DNA of 49,540 bases from Oscillospiraceae bacterium (GCA_021629085.1 JAJXRJ010000013.1:1-49540), one strand, 5' to 3'. Counted from the stretch's first letter, positions 8,150 to 16,871 are shown. Numbers and translations: made by a program. The notes: generated by a model from the letters alone, not told the origin.

Positions 8150-10267
8150 TTACCAATGCTTTAAAACCAAATAGTGATTTTGCTCAATTTCCAATCTGAC
8201 TTCCAAGCGCTCTTTTGTCTTTTCTACCGACAGAATCTTTCCACCCCCTTCTTTTACTGCAATATGTTCACCATACTCAGCCGGGTTTATGGTCAATGCA
8301 GCATGAATCGTTTTATTTGCAATGTTAACTGCAAACATGACGGTCTGTGTGTTATCCCAGAGCCGCCAGGCGCCGCATATCACGTGCCTTATCACCTGCG
8401 GTCCCTTAAATCTCATTGCGGGGGCTACAAGTGCGTCTTCTATATCACAAGTTACAACAGGCGGCCTCAAAAGCTCACCGCTGTTGAAAAAACGGGTATA
8501 TTGATAGCGCAGCTGTACCATTCTTTTTAAAAATTCGAGCTTATGTTTATCAGACACAACGTCTGCGTTAATCCAGCCAAGCTGCTGCCCATACACCAGG
8601 CTTTGCGCAATGCTGTGTTTAAAAAATAAAACATCCTCTTTTTTTGGACCGTCAGAATTTCGCCCGAAAAACACTGCATATCCGGCATAAACGCGCGAAA
8701 ATGCTGGTACGCTGTTGGACTGCACCCAAAGCCAGGTCAGATATCCGTCCAGCGTTTTTAAATATGTTTCTGCATTGCTTTCAGAAGTGAGCGCCGTGTT
8801 TTCGCGCTTTTCAATTTGATAGCGTTTTAACATATGGTTATAGGAGGCGGCCCACCAGTTTCCACCGCCCGGCAAATGGTTGTGCTGCCCATCTTGACAA
8901 AGCATTGGCGCAGATGCGGCAATCTGGTCCAGATATACAGCGTCCACCTGCAGTTCGTAAAACAGTCTTTTTAACACGGATGAAATCTGCGTTTTCCACA
9001 CCCCGCTCGACGGGCACATCACCGCAAGCCTGCATTTTTCGCCGTCCTTTTCATACGAGGCAAACCTTTGCGTATACACATTGCCGCATGCATCTTTGGT
9101 TGCCCATTTTTTTCCAACCTTGCTAAACATGTAATCTGTATTTTCAAAATCTAACGTATCCCAAAGACGTGCGTTTATATATGGCATTACATATATATTA
9201 TTCTCTTTTAGTTTTTGAACCCCTTCAAAAGCGCCGTCCTGTGCAGGAAAATAATGTGGATAGTCGTTATTGAACGGAATTTTATGCCAATTATACAGAT
9301 GATAGCCAATTGGCACGCCCAATGCCTTTTGCAGCTGGATGGGCAGCGCATACCAGTCATCTTCATTTGTTTTTTCATGGTTGGCAGGGCGCAGGTTGAC
9401 TGGGATTTCGTCTTCCTTGCCGCTGCAGTTTGGCATCCAGTCCATAATCCAAAAAGGGATTTCTTTGAACCATTTTGGCGTATCCATTCTGCCGTCCTGG
9501 TTCACCTTTGGGATCCATTGTGCATTGTCAAATACAAACGCGCGGTATATATTTGCAGCGTCATACCAGTCGCCGTCGAGCGCCTGCCAAACCATCGCGC
9601 CAGCCAGTTCAAATGCGTTTGCGCCGTTCCCCATCCCAATTGCGGGAAAATCTGCAATCCATTCACAAGTGTTTTCTTCTTTATCTGTATTGACCGAAAA
9701 CTCTTTTACTGCGCCCGTTCCGTCATGTATGGCGGCATAGACGCCTTTGTTGTCTTTGTAAAATGCAAAATATTGCATGGTGTAGGCACCGCCGCGCGGG
9801 TATATTTCTTTGTCAGAAAATCCATTTTGGATGATATTTGTTTCAACAATCCCCCCATATTTTGGCAGGAAAGCAATCACATCTCCCTTGATTTTCAAAA
9901 CGGGGTAAGATGCTGATAATACGCTGTATCCATGATTGTCATTTAAGATGGCAACATTCCATACAATGCGTGTTTTTAACGGCTTTATGGTAATTAAAAC
10001 AGTAAAATCTGTGATTTCACCACCGCGCGGATTTAGCAGTGCGATTTCTGTATATGTTTGATAGTGAAACACCTTTGTTTTTTTAAATCCGCACATAGAA
10101 TCCAATTCAAATTCACGGTTGTCAGAAAGCCTTTTAATTTTGAGATTGGCAACAGGCGATTTTGCAATTTCTAACGCATGAATCCTTCCGCCGTCTATGT
10201 ACGCTCCGCTGTCTGACACAGCAATATGGAATTCAATATTTTCCGCATTAAACGTTATGTTTTGCAT
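8150..10267 (-). CDS. Putative cytoplasmic glycoside hydrolase, DUF6259-like
   Basis: Protein of 705 residues without signal peptide or membrane segment, so intracellular. The N-terminal 230 or so residues look like a beta-sandwich. The following region (PFWIMDWMPN near 270, GYHLYNWHKIPF, MPYINARLWD, VDAVYLDQIAAS, LTSESNAETY) reads like a TIM barrel with candidate acidic catalytic residues Asp in YLDQ and Glu in SESNAE. This resembles DUF6259-type proteins, distant relatives of clan GH-D/GH31/GH36 enzymes, but substrate and mechanism cannot be read from the sequence. AAGGAGGT supports the ATG. It is the first gene of an operon with the secreted xylanase and lies downstream of an AraC regulator, which points to intracellular processing of xylan- or xyloglucan-derived sugars. 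Family assignment is from memory of motifs, hence moderate confidence. Confidence 0.6.
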   Translation of the reverse strand: MQNITFNAENIEFHIAVSDSGAYIDGGRIHALEIAKSPVANLKIKRLSDNREFELDSMCGFKKTKVFHYQTYTEIALLNPRGGEITDFTVLITIKPLKTRIVWNVAILNDNHGYSVLSASYPVLKIKGDVIAFLPKYGGIVETNIIQNGFSDKEIYPRGGAYTMQYFAFYKDNKGVYAAIHDGTGAVKEFSVNTDKEENTCEWIADFPAIGMGNGANAFELAGAMVWQALDGDWYDAANIYRAFVFDNAQWIPKVNQDGRMDTPKWFKEIPFWIMDWMPNCSGKEDEIPVNLRPANHEKTNEDDWYALPIQLQKALGVPIGYHLYNWHKIPFNNDYPHYFPAQDGAFEGVQKLKENNIYVMPYINARLWDTLDFENTDYMFSKVGKKWATKDACGNVYTQRFASYEKDGEKCRLAVMCPSSGVWKTQISSVLKRLFYELQVDAVYLDQIAASAPMLCQDGQHNHLPGGGNWWAASYNHMLKRYQIEKRENTALTSESNAETYLKTLDGYLTWLWVQSNSVPAFSRVYAGYAVFFGRNSDGPKKEDVLFFKHSIAQSLVYGQQLGWINADVVSDKHKLEFLKRMVQLRYQYTRFFNSGELLRPPVVTCDIEDALVAPAMRFKGPQVIRHVICGAWRLWDNTQTVMFAVNIANKTIHAALTINPAEYGEHIAVKEGGGKILSVEKTKERLEVRLEIEQNHYLVLKHW

Positions 10268-10311
10268 ATTGGCACCTCCTTAAATGATGATATCATATAT
10301 GAAAAAAAATA

Positions 10312-10352
10312 TCAATATATAATTAATAATTACAACAATATTTTCAATATAT
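10312..10352. promoter_or_regulatory. Direct repeats upstream of the DUF6259-xylanase operon
   Basis: TCAATATAT occurs at 10312-10320 and again at 10344-10352, 32 bases apart start to start (about three helical turns), in the AT-rich 121-base gap between the araC-type gene and the DUF6259-like gene. AraC-family proteins usually bind direct repeats, so this is a candidate site for the neighbouring regulator. AT richness makes chance recurrence possible. Confidence 0.35.
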
Positions 10353-10388
10353 GAATCATCGCGATTGCGTACACGGATTCCATTCCTG

Positions 10389-11240
10389 TCAAAGATGCTG
10401 AATTTTAGATGATAAACTGAGGTCAAACTGCGTTCTGTATTGTGTTGGGGAAACGCCGGTGGCGCGTTTAAACACCCTGCTAAAATAGAGCGGGTCTAAA
10501 AAACCCAGCATATCAGAAATTTCATGGATGCGAAGCGTGGTTTCTAACAGCAGGCTTTTTGCTGCGGCAATCCTGGCCTGGCTCATGTATGTGTGCGGCG
10601 TCATGCCGGTCGCCCTTTGAAACACCCGGATAAAATGGTATTTGCTCATGGAGCAAAGCTGCGCAAACATCTCTAACGTGCCGGTTTCCCCTCTATCCAT
10701 TTTTAAAATGGCGGGCCGCACCCGTTCTAAGGCCGTATCTTTCTTTTGCAGTGTGGTTTTGGCAATGCTGCCAAACAGCGAAAGGAGCCGCCCGCTGCAA
10801 ATCAAATCTGTGCCGGGCCCGGCGTGCTGCAGCTCGGCCGTGATTTTGACAATGTGCGCGGCCGCTAAAAAAGCATCGCCGATGCGGACCTTTCCGCCAT
10901 CTGCCATATTGCAGGCGGAAAGCAGATCCGGCACACCGGTTCCGGAAAAATGAATCCAGTAGTATGCGGTTATGCTGCCGGGGAAATAGGTGTAATGCTG
11001 TGACTGTCTGGGTAAGTACAACATACCGTCTCCCGGGTAAATGGAAACGGTTTTTTTACCATGTTGTGCTGCGATGCTTCCGAAACAGGGAAACAGCAAA
11101 TGATAGTCGCTGCGCCCGTTGGGACGCGCAGTAAAAATTTTATGGGAAACTTCAGTGTAATATCCGCTGTTGTTGACCTGCACACAGGCGTCTGACACGC
11201 GGTCAGTCTTGATATTTGGAATGCCCGTCACAAGCTTCAT
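10389..11240 (-). CDS. AraC-family transcriptional regulator of the xylan locus
   Basis: Regulator of 283 residues. The N-terminal half (to about residue 150) is a cupin-like sensing domain (YPGDGMLYLPRQSQHYTYFPG). The C-terminal 100 residues carry the two AraC helix-turn-helix motifs (SMSKYHFIRVFQRATGMTPH and IHEISDMLGFLDPLYFSRVF). AAAGGAGGG lies six bases before the ATG. It is read leftward toward the DUF6259-xylanase operon and is divergent from the GH2 gene, so it is well placed to control both. Members of this group near glycosidases are usually activators responding to oligosaccharides; that role is inferred from position. Confidence 0.9.
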   Translation of the reverse strand: MKLVTGIPNIKTDRVSDACVQVNNSGYYTEVSHKIFTARPNGRSDYHLLFPCFGSIAAQHGKKTVSIYPGDGMLYLPRQSQHYTYFPGSITAYYWIHFSGTGVPDLLSACNMADGGKVRIGDAFLAAAHIVKITAELQHAGPGTDLICSGRLLSLFGSIAKTTLQKKDTALERVRPAILKMDRGETGTLEMFAQLCSMSKYHFIRVFQRATGMTPHTYMSQARIAAAKSLLLETTLRIHEISDMLGFLDPLYFSRVFKRATGVSPTQYRTQFDLSLSSKIQHL

Positions 11241-11397
11241 AAAATGCCCTCCTTTATTTGTGATTATAATTCTAAAAAGGGGATCCCGTCAATACGTCAA
11301 CACAAAAACCGCAATTTTATCCATAAAATATGTTGATAAATCCATTCTCAAATAGACGGCGATGTGATACAATGCAAAAAAACAGGAGGGGATTTCT

Positions 11398-13716
11398 ATG
11401 CGGGAAAAGCAGTTGTTTGACGATGATTGGCGGATACACCATGGGGAGGAGCAGATTCCGTTCCCAACAACCAAAACGCCGGTGTATTGCCAGGCAAAAA
11501 CCGAGCGGAAGCAGTGGGGATTTGCGGCGGAATCCTACCATGAGAACGATTCGCGCTGCCCCGACAAGTGGGAGAAGGTCACGCTGCCGCATGACTTTAT
11601 CATCCATCAGACGCCAAACGAAAACAACAATCATACACTGGGGTATTTTTCTTATGGTGCGGCGTGGTATAAAAAGCGGTTTGTGGCGGACAAAGGCTGG
11701 GAAGGGAAGCGGGTGACGCTGTATTTTGAAGGCGTGGCAACCGAGTGCGAGGTCTATGTCAACAGCTGCCTGATGGCGCGCAATATGTGCGGCTATACGC
11801 CGTTTGAGGTGGACATGACCGATGTTTTGCGCTACGGTGCGCAAAACACGGTTTGCGTGCATGTCAATTCCGATGTGCATGAGGGCTGGTGGTACAGCGG
11901 CGGCGGTATCTTCCGGCATGTGTGGCTGCAAATTACCGCACCGGTTGCAGTGGATTTATACGGCGTTTACATCAACCCGCGGCAGGAGAAGGATGGCGTG
12001 TGGACGGTGTTTGCCGAAACGACCGTGCGAAACGATGGGGACGCGCCGGCAAATGCTGTGGTGCAAACGGTGCTGTATGCAAAAGATGGCGAAATCGTGG
12101 CCGATACAGAGGCAAACATCGCGCTTTGGCCGCGGGACAAAGCAGTGGCAGCCAGCACAGCTTCGGTTGCCAATCCAGCGTTGTGGGACATAGATGCGCC
12201 CCATTTGTACAAGGCTGTCACCACAGTTTTGGTAGATGGGAAACAAACGGATGAAGTGGAAACCACGTTTGGATTCCGCACGGCGGTGTTTGATAAGGAT
12301 CAAGGGTTTTTGTTAAATGGCCGGCGGGTTCCCATCCATGGCGTGTGCTGCCATGAGGACTATGGCATCACCGGCAAGGCCATGCCGGATACCGTGAAGG
12401 AATACCGCCTGCGGCTGTTAAAGGAAATGGGTGCGAACGGCTATCGCACAGCGCACTATCCCCACAGCGAGCAGACGATGGACTATTTGGATCAGCTGGG
12501 GTTTTTGGTGTTGGATGAAACCCGTTGGTTTACCTCTACGCCGCAGGGGCTTATGGAATTAGAATGCCTGGTAAAGCGCGACCGCAACCATCCAAGCGTG
12601 GTGCTGTGGTCTATTGGGAATGAGGAACCGCTGCACACGCAGCCGCAGGGGAAACGCATTGCCCGCTCTATGAAAGCGGCCATAAAAAAGCTGGATTGTA
12701 CCCGCCCCGTCACAACGGCGGTGAGCAACACGCCGCTTTGTGCGCCGGTATTTGATGAGATGGACGTCATTGGGCTCAATTACAATGTGGACTGTGTGGA
12801 AACATTGCGCAAGCAATACCCGGATAAGCCGTTTTTATTTACAGAGTGCTGTGCGGCCGCCACGACGCGGGGGTGGTATCATGCAGCCCAGCCGGAACGT
12901 GGATACATCCCAGCCTACGACCATAAAAATTTTTCCGGTGCATGCCGGGAAGATATGCACAAGCTGTTTTTGAAGTATCGATTTCTTGCGGGCGGTTATC
13001 AGTGGGCAGGCATTGAGCACCGCGGGGAAACCGACTGGCCGCGGGTGTGTTCCCAGTCCGGGGCGCTGGATTTGTTTTTGCAAAAAAAAGACGCGTTTTA
13101 TCAGAACCAGTCCCATTGGACGGATGCGCCCATGGTCCACATTTTGCCCCACTGGAACCACGCTGGGCGGGAAGGGGAGCCAATCGTGGTATGGGTGTAT
13201 ACCAACTGTGAACAGATATCGCTGTCGCTAAACGGCACACAAATTGCCGAAAAGCCGGTAAAAAACCGCTGCCATGTGGAGTTTTGCGTCCCTTATACAC
13301 CGGGGACGCTTGTGGCGGAGGGCAAAATCGGCGGGACAACCGCTGCGGTAGGATCGGTTGTAACCACTGGGCGTGCAGCGGCGCTGTGCCTCCGGTTGGA
13401 AAATGGCCCAGTGCGTGCGAACGGCCGGGATGTGGCAGTGGCAACCTGTTTTTGTGTGGATGCGCATGGGCGGCCTGTGCCGGATGCGTCGCCTACCGTC
13501 TCGTTTTACTGCAACGGACTGGGCACGGTTGTGGGGACGGGCTCTGCTGTGACTGACCACACGCCGCCGCATGTGCCCGACCGAACCATGTATGCAGGGC
13601 TGATCAGTGTGGCGGTGCGCGCCGGGACCCAGACGGGCACATGCCGGCTCTTTGCATCAGCGGATGGATTTGACACTGCTTCGCTGGACATTTTGCTTGT
13701 AAAAGATAATGGTTGA
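11398..13716 (+). CDS. Cytoplasmic GH2 glycoside hydrolase (beta-galactosidase/beta-glucuronidase family)
   Basis: Retaining exo-glycosidase of 772 residues without a signal peptide, so intracellular. Order: jelly-roll sugar-binding domain at about 1-180 (ending WWYSGGGIFRHVWL), immunoglobulin-like domain 183-295, TIM barrel from about 298, then C-terminal beta domains from about 600. The acid/base is Glu409 in SIGNEE and the nucleophile Glu483 in LFTECC. The family covers beta-galactosidase, glucuronidase, mannosidase and arabinosidase activities, and the exact sugar cannot be read off. Beside xylan enzymes, removal of galactosyl, arabinosyl or glucuronyl side groups from imported oligosaccharides is plausible. 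GGAGGGG lies seven bases before the ATG, and a weak promoter (TTCTCA-17-TACAAT, 11345-11373) precedes it. It faces the divergent AraC regulator. Confidence 0.92.
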   Translation: MREKQLFDDDWRIHHGEEQIPFPTTKTPVYCQAKTERKQWGFAAESYHENDSRCPDKWEKVTLPHDFIIHQTPNENNNHTLGYFSYGAAWYKKRFVADKGWEGKRVTLYFEGVATECEVYVNSCLMARNMCGYTPFEVDMTDVLRYGAQNTVCVHVNSDVHEGWWYSGGGIFRHVWLQITAPVAVDLYGVYINPRQEKDGVWTVFAETTVRNDGDAPANAVVQTVLYAKDGEIVADTEANIALWPRDKAVAASTASVANPALWDIDAPHLYKAVTTVLVDGKQTDEVETTFGFRTAVFDKDQGFLLNGRRVPIHGVCCHEDYGITGKAMPDTVKEYRLRLLKEMGANGYRTAHYPHSEQTMDYLDQLGFLVLDETRWFTSTPQGLMELECLVKRDRNHPSVVLWSIGNEEPLHTQPQGKRIARSMKAAIKKLDCTRPVTTAVSNTPLCAPVFDEMDVIGLNYNVDCVETLRKQYPDKPFLFTECCAAATTRGWYHAAQPERGYIPAYDHKNFSGACREDMHKLFLKYRFLAGGYQWAGIEHRGETDWPRVCSQSGALDLFLQKKDAFYQNQSHWTDAPMVHILPHWNHAGREGEPIVVWVYTNCEQISLSLNGTQIAEKPVKNRCHVEFCVPYTPGTLVAEGKIGGTTAAVGSVVTTGRAAALCLRLENGPVRANGRDVAVATCFCVDAHGRPVPDASPTVSFYCNGLGTVVGTGSAVTDHTPPHVPDRTMYAGLISVAVRAGTQTGTCRLFASADGFDTASLDILLVKDNG

Positions 13717-13741
13717 AATCCCATTTTTTATGTGATATAAT
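13713..13741 (+). promoter_or_regulatory. Sigma-A promoter of the CE2 esterase gene
   Basis: TTGAAA (13713-13718), 17-base spacer, TATAAT (13736-13741). The -35 overlaps the stop codon of the GH2 gene, so the esterase can be transcribed separately from its neighbour. Confidence 0.7.
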
Positions 13742-13758
13742 TTTATTACAAAAGGCGG

Positions 13759-13774
13759 TTGCCAAATTTGGCAA
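13759..13774. promoter_or_regulatory. Perfect 16-base palindrome in the esterase leader
   Basis: TTGCCAAATTTGGCAA is a perfect two-fold palindrome starting about 17 bases after the promoter -10 and ending 23 bases before the ATG. Its place just downstream of the expected transcription start fits a repressor roadblock operator. The regulator is unknown. Confidence 0.5.
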
Positions 13775-13797
13775 ATTTAGCGCCAGAGGAGAAAAAA

Positions 13798-15720
13798 ATG
13801 AGAAAAGTTTTGGCATTGTTGTTGACGGTAACCCTGCTGTTTGGCGGCATCCCGGCCGCTTTGGCACAAGGGACCGGCGAAGCGGAAGTGGCAGAGGTGT
13901 CGCTTGCGGGAAGCTTTGCGCCCGGCGGCAGCCTGACGCTTTCTGGAACCATCCAAGCGCAGGCAGGCGGGCAGTTTCGCATGATTGGCGGGCTGTTTGA
14001 CGCACAGCAGCAGCTGTTGGATGTGCAGGCCAAGCCGGTGACGCTGGCATCCGGCGGCGCGCAGGCGTTTGAACTTGCATTTGTCAATCTGCCCGCACAG
14101 GTTGACCAATCCAGCGTATTAAAATTTTATGTTTGGAACGGTATGGCGCCCTGCACCGAGCCTATTGCGCTCACCGCGGCGGACATTGAGGTTGTGGACG
14201 CCTTCTACGAGCAGGATTTTGACGATTTAACCGCGTGGGAAGAAGGCGTTGATTTTGTGGTGGGCGGCGAGCTGAGTGCCCGCGGCGTATCGCTTTCAAG
14301 CGAACAGGATCACACCACCGGAAAAGGAAAGAGCATAAAGATTGATGGGTTTACAGAGGCTTGGAACCGGTTAAAGCTGCCCAACGTGTTTGACGATGCA
14401 GATGTTGGAAAAACCTTTGACATTACCGTTTGGGCCTATGTGCCAAATGTAGACACTTCTGTGGCGGTGGGAATTTACGGCGCGACGGGGGAAGACAGCT
14501 ATACGCCAGTGCAGCTTGTAAAACAGTCGGTTTCGGCCAATACCTGGACACCCATTTCCTTCCAATATGTGCATTCGCGCGAGGGCTTTAACCAGCTTGG
14601 GTTTGACCAGGTGGGGACAACCGCTGTGGCGCCGACGGTTTACATTGACGATATCTTTATTTCGGAGAAAAAGATTGATATAGAGGGCGCGACAGAGTTA
14701 TCAGACCAGACAGTTCGGTTTTTGGGACGGACGGAAAAATCGGCGCGTGGCTATGCGTTTAACTGGCCCATGGCTGGGTTTGAATTTGAGTTTGAGGGCA
14801 CCAACGCGGAAGTGTATGTGTCGTATGTGAGCGGCGCGGCGGCCAATAAATATTTCGGCGTGAGCTTAGACGACGGCAAAACCTATGAGCGTTATCAATT
14901 TGTGGACATTGGCTGGTACAAACTATTTGATGAGGATTTGCCCCAAGGCAAACACACGGTAAAACTCATGCGGTCCAGCGAAGGCAACGGTTCGGATGGC
15001 CTGCTGTATATCAGCATGGTGCGCACCAATGGTACAGAGCCGGTTGCAACTGCACCAAAGGAGCGGCGGATTGAATTTATAGGCGACTCTTACACTGCCG
15101 GTTACGGCAATTTGGATTACGGCAATGTGACGGTCAAGACGCCGGAAAACACGGATGCCTGGCGTTCTTATGCGGGGTATACCGCCCGCAAGCTGGATGC
15201 GGACGCGAGCCTCATTGCCTATTCAGGCAAGGGCGTTTGCATGAACAACATTTCCACTACGCAAACGGAGATGAACACAACCAACTGTATGCCGGAGCAG
15301 TTTCAATCCGCCGATATTTTGGTGGGATCGGCCGGCGGTACCACGGCGTGGGATTTTTCTAAATTTACACCGCAGGTTGTGGTGGTATTTTTGGGCACCA
15401 ACGACTATAATGGTACCAATCCGCGTGGCAGCAACGGCGATTACTTTAAAGAGCACTACAAGGCATTTTTGCAGGAGGTGCGAGAGACGTATCCCAATGC
15501 GCATATTATTGCCTGCTCCAAGCCGTCCGGGTGTTACCAGGAGGAAGCAAGTGCGGTTGTAAACGAGCTGAGCGGCAGCGATAAAAAGCTGCACCGTTTG
15601 ATATTCACCACATTTGCGGGCGACGGTGTCCACGGGCATCCGTATTACACCACCGCAGAAAAAATGGCGGATGAGCTGATTGCAAAAATCGAGTCCATTG
15701 AAGGTGTTTGGGACAATTAA
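13798..15720 (+). CDS. Secreted CE2-type SGNH carbohydrate esterase with CBM-like module
   Basis: Predicted acetyl esterase acting on xylan or other beta-glycans outside the cell, 640 residues. The start at 13798 is chosen because AGAGGAG lies six bases upstream and a typical signal peptide follows (MRKVLALLLT...ALAQ). Residues 25-132 form an unassigned beta domain. Residues of about 138-290 are the same CBM4/9/22-like module found in both xylanases (FDDLTAW, SLSSEQDHTTGKGKS). Residues 303-412 match the small beta domain of CE2 esterases, followed by the SGNH hydrolase: block I IGDSYTAGYG with Ser431, block III GTNDYN, and C-terminal DGVHGHP with the catalytic His. Deacetylation would open acetylated xylan to the GH10 enzymes. 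It has its own promoter, a palindromic leader and a terminator. Confidence 0.88.
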   Translation: MRKVLALLLTVTLLFGGIPAALAQGTGEAEVAEVSLAGSFAPGGSLTLSGTIQAQAGGQFRMIGGLFDAQQQLLDVQAKPVTLASGGAQAFELAFVNLPAQVDQSSVLKFYVWNGMAPCTEPIALTAADIEVVDAFYEQDFDDLTAWEEGVDFVVGGELSARGVSLSSEQDHTTGKGKSIKIDGFTEAWNRLKLPNVFDDADVGKTFDITVWAYVPNVDTSVAVGIYGATGEDSYTPVQLVKQSVSANTWTPISFQYVHSREGFNQLGFDQVGTTAVAPTVYIDDIFISEKKIDIEGATELSDQTVRFLGRTEKSARGYAFNWPMAGFEFEFEGTNAEVYVSYVSGAAANKYFGVSLDDGKTYERYQFVDIGWYKLFDEDLPQGKHTVKLMRSSEGNGSDGLLYISMVRTNGTEPVATAPKERRIEFIGDSYTAGYGNLDYGNVTVKTPENTDAWRSYAGYTARKLDADASLIAYSGKGVCMNNISTTQTEMNTTNCMPEQFQSADILVGSAGGTTAWDFSKFTPQVVVVFLGTNDYNGTNPRGSNGDYFKEHYKAFLQEVRETYPNAHIIACSKPSGCYQEEASAVVNELSGSDKKLHRLIFTTFAGDGVHGHPYYTTAEKMADELIAKIESIEGVWDN

Positions 15721-15773
15721 ATTTGCGTATTGGATTTCCGCCCACATAACGAGGCGGTCCATAAGGAAGCGCT

Positions 15774-15810
15774 TTCCGCAGGATTAGAGATGGTCCTGCG
15801 GAATTTTTTT
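15774..15810 (+). terminator. Terminator of the CE2 esterase gene
   Basis: Ten-base stem TTCCGCAGGA (15774-15783) / TCCTGCGGAA (15794-15803) followed by seven T. The same two arms recur in the terminator of the second xylanase at 41946-41973. Confidence 0.88.
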
Positions 15811-15870
15811 ATTACGATTGCAAACGCATTGTTGCAAAAGAAAAAAATTTCGTTCCTTTTCAAAAAAGGA

Positions 15871-15920
15871 TTGACAAATGACGTCTACTATGGTAGACTA
15901 TATATGTCTACTGAGGTAGA
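15871..15920 (+). promoter_or_regulatory. BlaI-type promoter with two operators
   Basis: TTGACA (15871-15876), 17-base spacer, TAGACT (15894-15899). Operator 1 is GTCTAC-TATG-GTAGAC (15883-15898), a perfect six-base inverted repeat lying between and over the -35/-10. Operator 2 is TCTAC-TGAG-GTAGA (15907-15920). Both have the CTAC-N4-GTAG form of BlaI/MecI boxes, so the downstream repressor very likely controls itself. Confidence 0.8.
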
Positions 15921-15944
15921 ATATAAATGCGTGGAGGTGTTTTC

Positions 15945-16322
15945 ATGCCGGCAGAAACTATGAACATAGGCGAGGCTGAGCTTGAAATTATGAAAGTGGT
16001 GTGGAAAGCTCCGGAGCCCATCGGCTCCACTGCCATTGGAAAGGCCGTGGAGGACAAGGGCTGGAAACGTACCACCATTGCGACATTTCTTGCGAGGCTG
16101 GTAGAAAAGGGGGCCTTGTCTGCCGAAAGGAGGGGGAAAGCGTGGTATTATACGCCGCTGATTACCGCTAAGGAGTACAAAAAAGCACAGGTCAAACACT
16201 TAATTAAAAACTTGTTTGACGGCTCGGCGCAGAATCTGGTTGCTTCCCTTTTTGAAGAAGAAAGTTTTTCGGAGCAGGACATCAAAGAGCTGAAAGCAAT
16301 CTTTAAGGATCAGGAGGGCTGA
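15945..16322 (+). CDS. BlaI/MecI/CopY-family winged-helix repressor
   Basis: DNA-binding repressor of 125 residues. The start at 15945 is taken because GGAGG lies just upstream (15933-15937). The winged helix covers about 5-80 (LEIMKVVWKAPEPIGSTAI, KRTTIATFLARLVEKGAL, RRGKAWYYTPL), followed by the dimerisation helices (VKHLIKNLFDGSAQNLV...). Classical BlaI is cut when BlaR1 senses beta-lactam. Here the adjoining BlaR1-like gene is broken, so either another sensor acts or the repressor is constitutive. The stop overlaps the start of the sensor remnant (TGATG), the original operon junction. Two matching operators precede it. Confidence 0.92.
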   Translation: MPAETMNIGEAELEIMKVVWKAPEPIGSTAIGKAVEDKGWKRTTIATFLARLVEKGALSAERRGKAWYYTPLITAKEYKKAQVKHLIKNLFDGSAQNLVASLFEEESFSEQDIKELKAIFKDQEG

Positions 16323-16808
16323 TGGTGGTTGCTGAAATTTTTACCGCCTTGCTTTTCCCCACCCTTGCGGGGGCAGTCATACTGCTGCTGATACACCTTG
16401 CAGGCTACATACGGCTGATGATGGAAATGCGTAAAACTTCTGTGCCTGTTTCCTGCCCACGAGTTTACGGAGGAACAATTCAACAACATACTTCGCCACG
16501 AGATGACGCATTTAAAACGGCACGATATTTTATACAAATGGATTGCGGTGATTGTGAAGTGTTTGCATTGGTTTAACCCCATGATATGGGTTGTCGCAAA
16601 GCAAATCAATATCGAGTGTGAAATCTCATGCGACATGGCAGTCACGCGGGATTTGAGCAAAGACGAGGAAATGCAGTAGGCTTGGCCGGTTTTGATTGAT
16701 AAAACCAGTAAAGTGATATCAATGAAAGAACGGCCGAACGCTAAGCCGCTGTATGTTGAAAGCCGGGAAACGGGATTGAAAACTCTAAATGTAAAAGCAG
16801 AAAATTAA
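16322..16808 (+). pseudogene. Decayed BlaR1-type M56 metallopeptidase sensor
   Basis: Remnant of the membrane sensor partner of the BlaI-type repressor. It opens in frame with a hydrophobic helix (AEIFTALLFPTLAGAVILLL), loses frame near 16440, and continues in another frame with FTEEQFNNILRHEMTHLKRH. That stretch carries the M56 zinc motif HExxH (HEMTH), followed by HWFNPMIWVVAKQINIECE, up to a TAG at about 16677-16679. A further open stretch (VLIDKTSKVISMKERPNAK..., stop at 16806-16808) may be the original C-terminus. An intact BlaR1 is several hundred residues, so large internal sections are missing. Calling it broken rests on translating the frames by hand. Confidence 0.75.
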
Positions 16809-16833
16809 AATGCCCTAAATATCCATATATAAC

Positions 16834-16871
16834 AAAAGAGATACAGGCTATAAAAAGTCTGTATCTCTTTT
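16834..16871 (+). repeat. 38-base hairpin repeat, copy 1 (terminator-like)
   Basis: Thirteen-base stem (16834-16846 with 16859-16871), ending in a T run, so it can serve as the terminator of the blaI unit. Read in the direction of upstream transcription it is identical at 36 of 38 positions to 37238-37275 on the other strand, and similarity extends weakly into both flanks. Confidence 0.8.

Noticed and set aside
9215..9916. Plus-strand frame of 233 codons inside the DUF6259-like gene
   Set aside because: It has no ribosome binding site and lies opposite a 705-codon gene with a strong AAGGAGGT.
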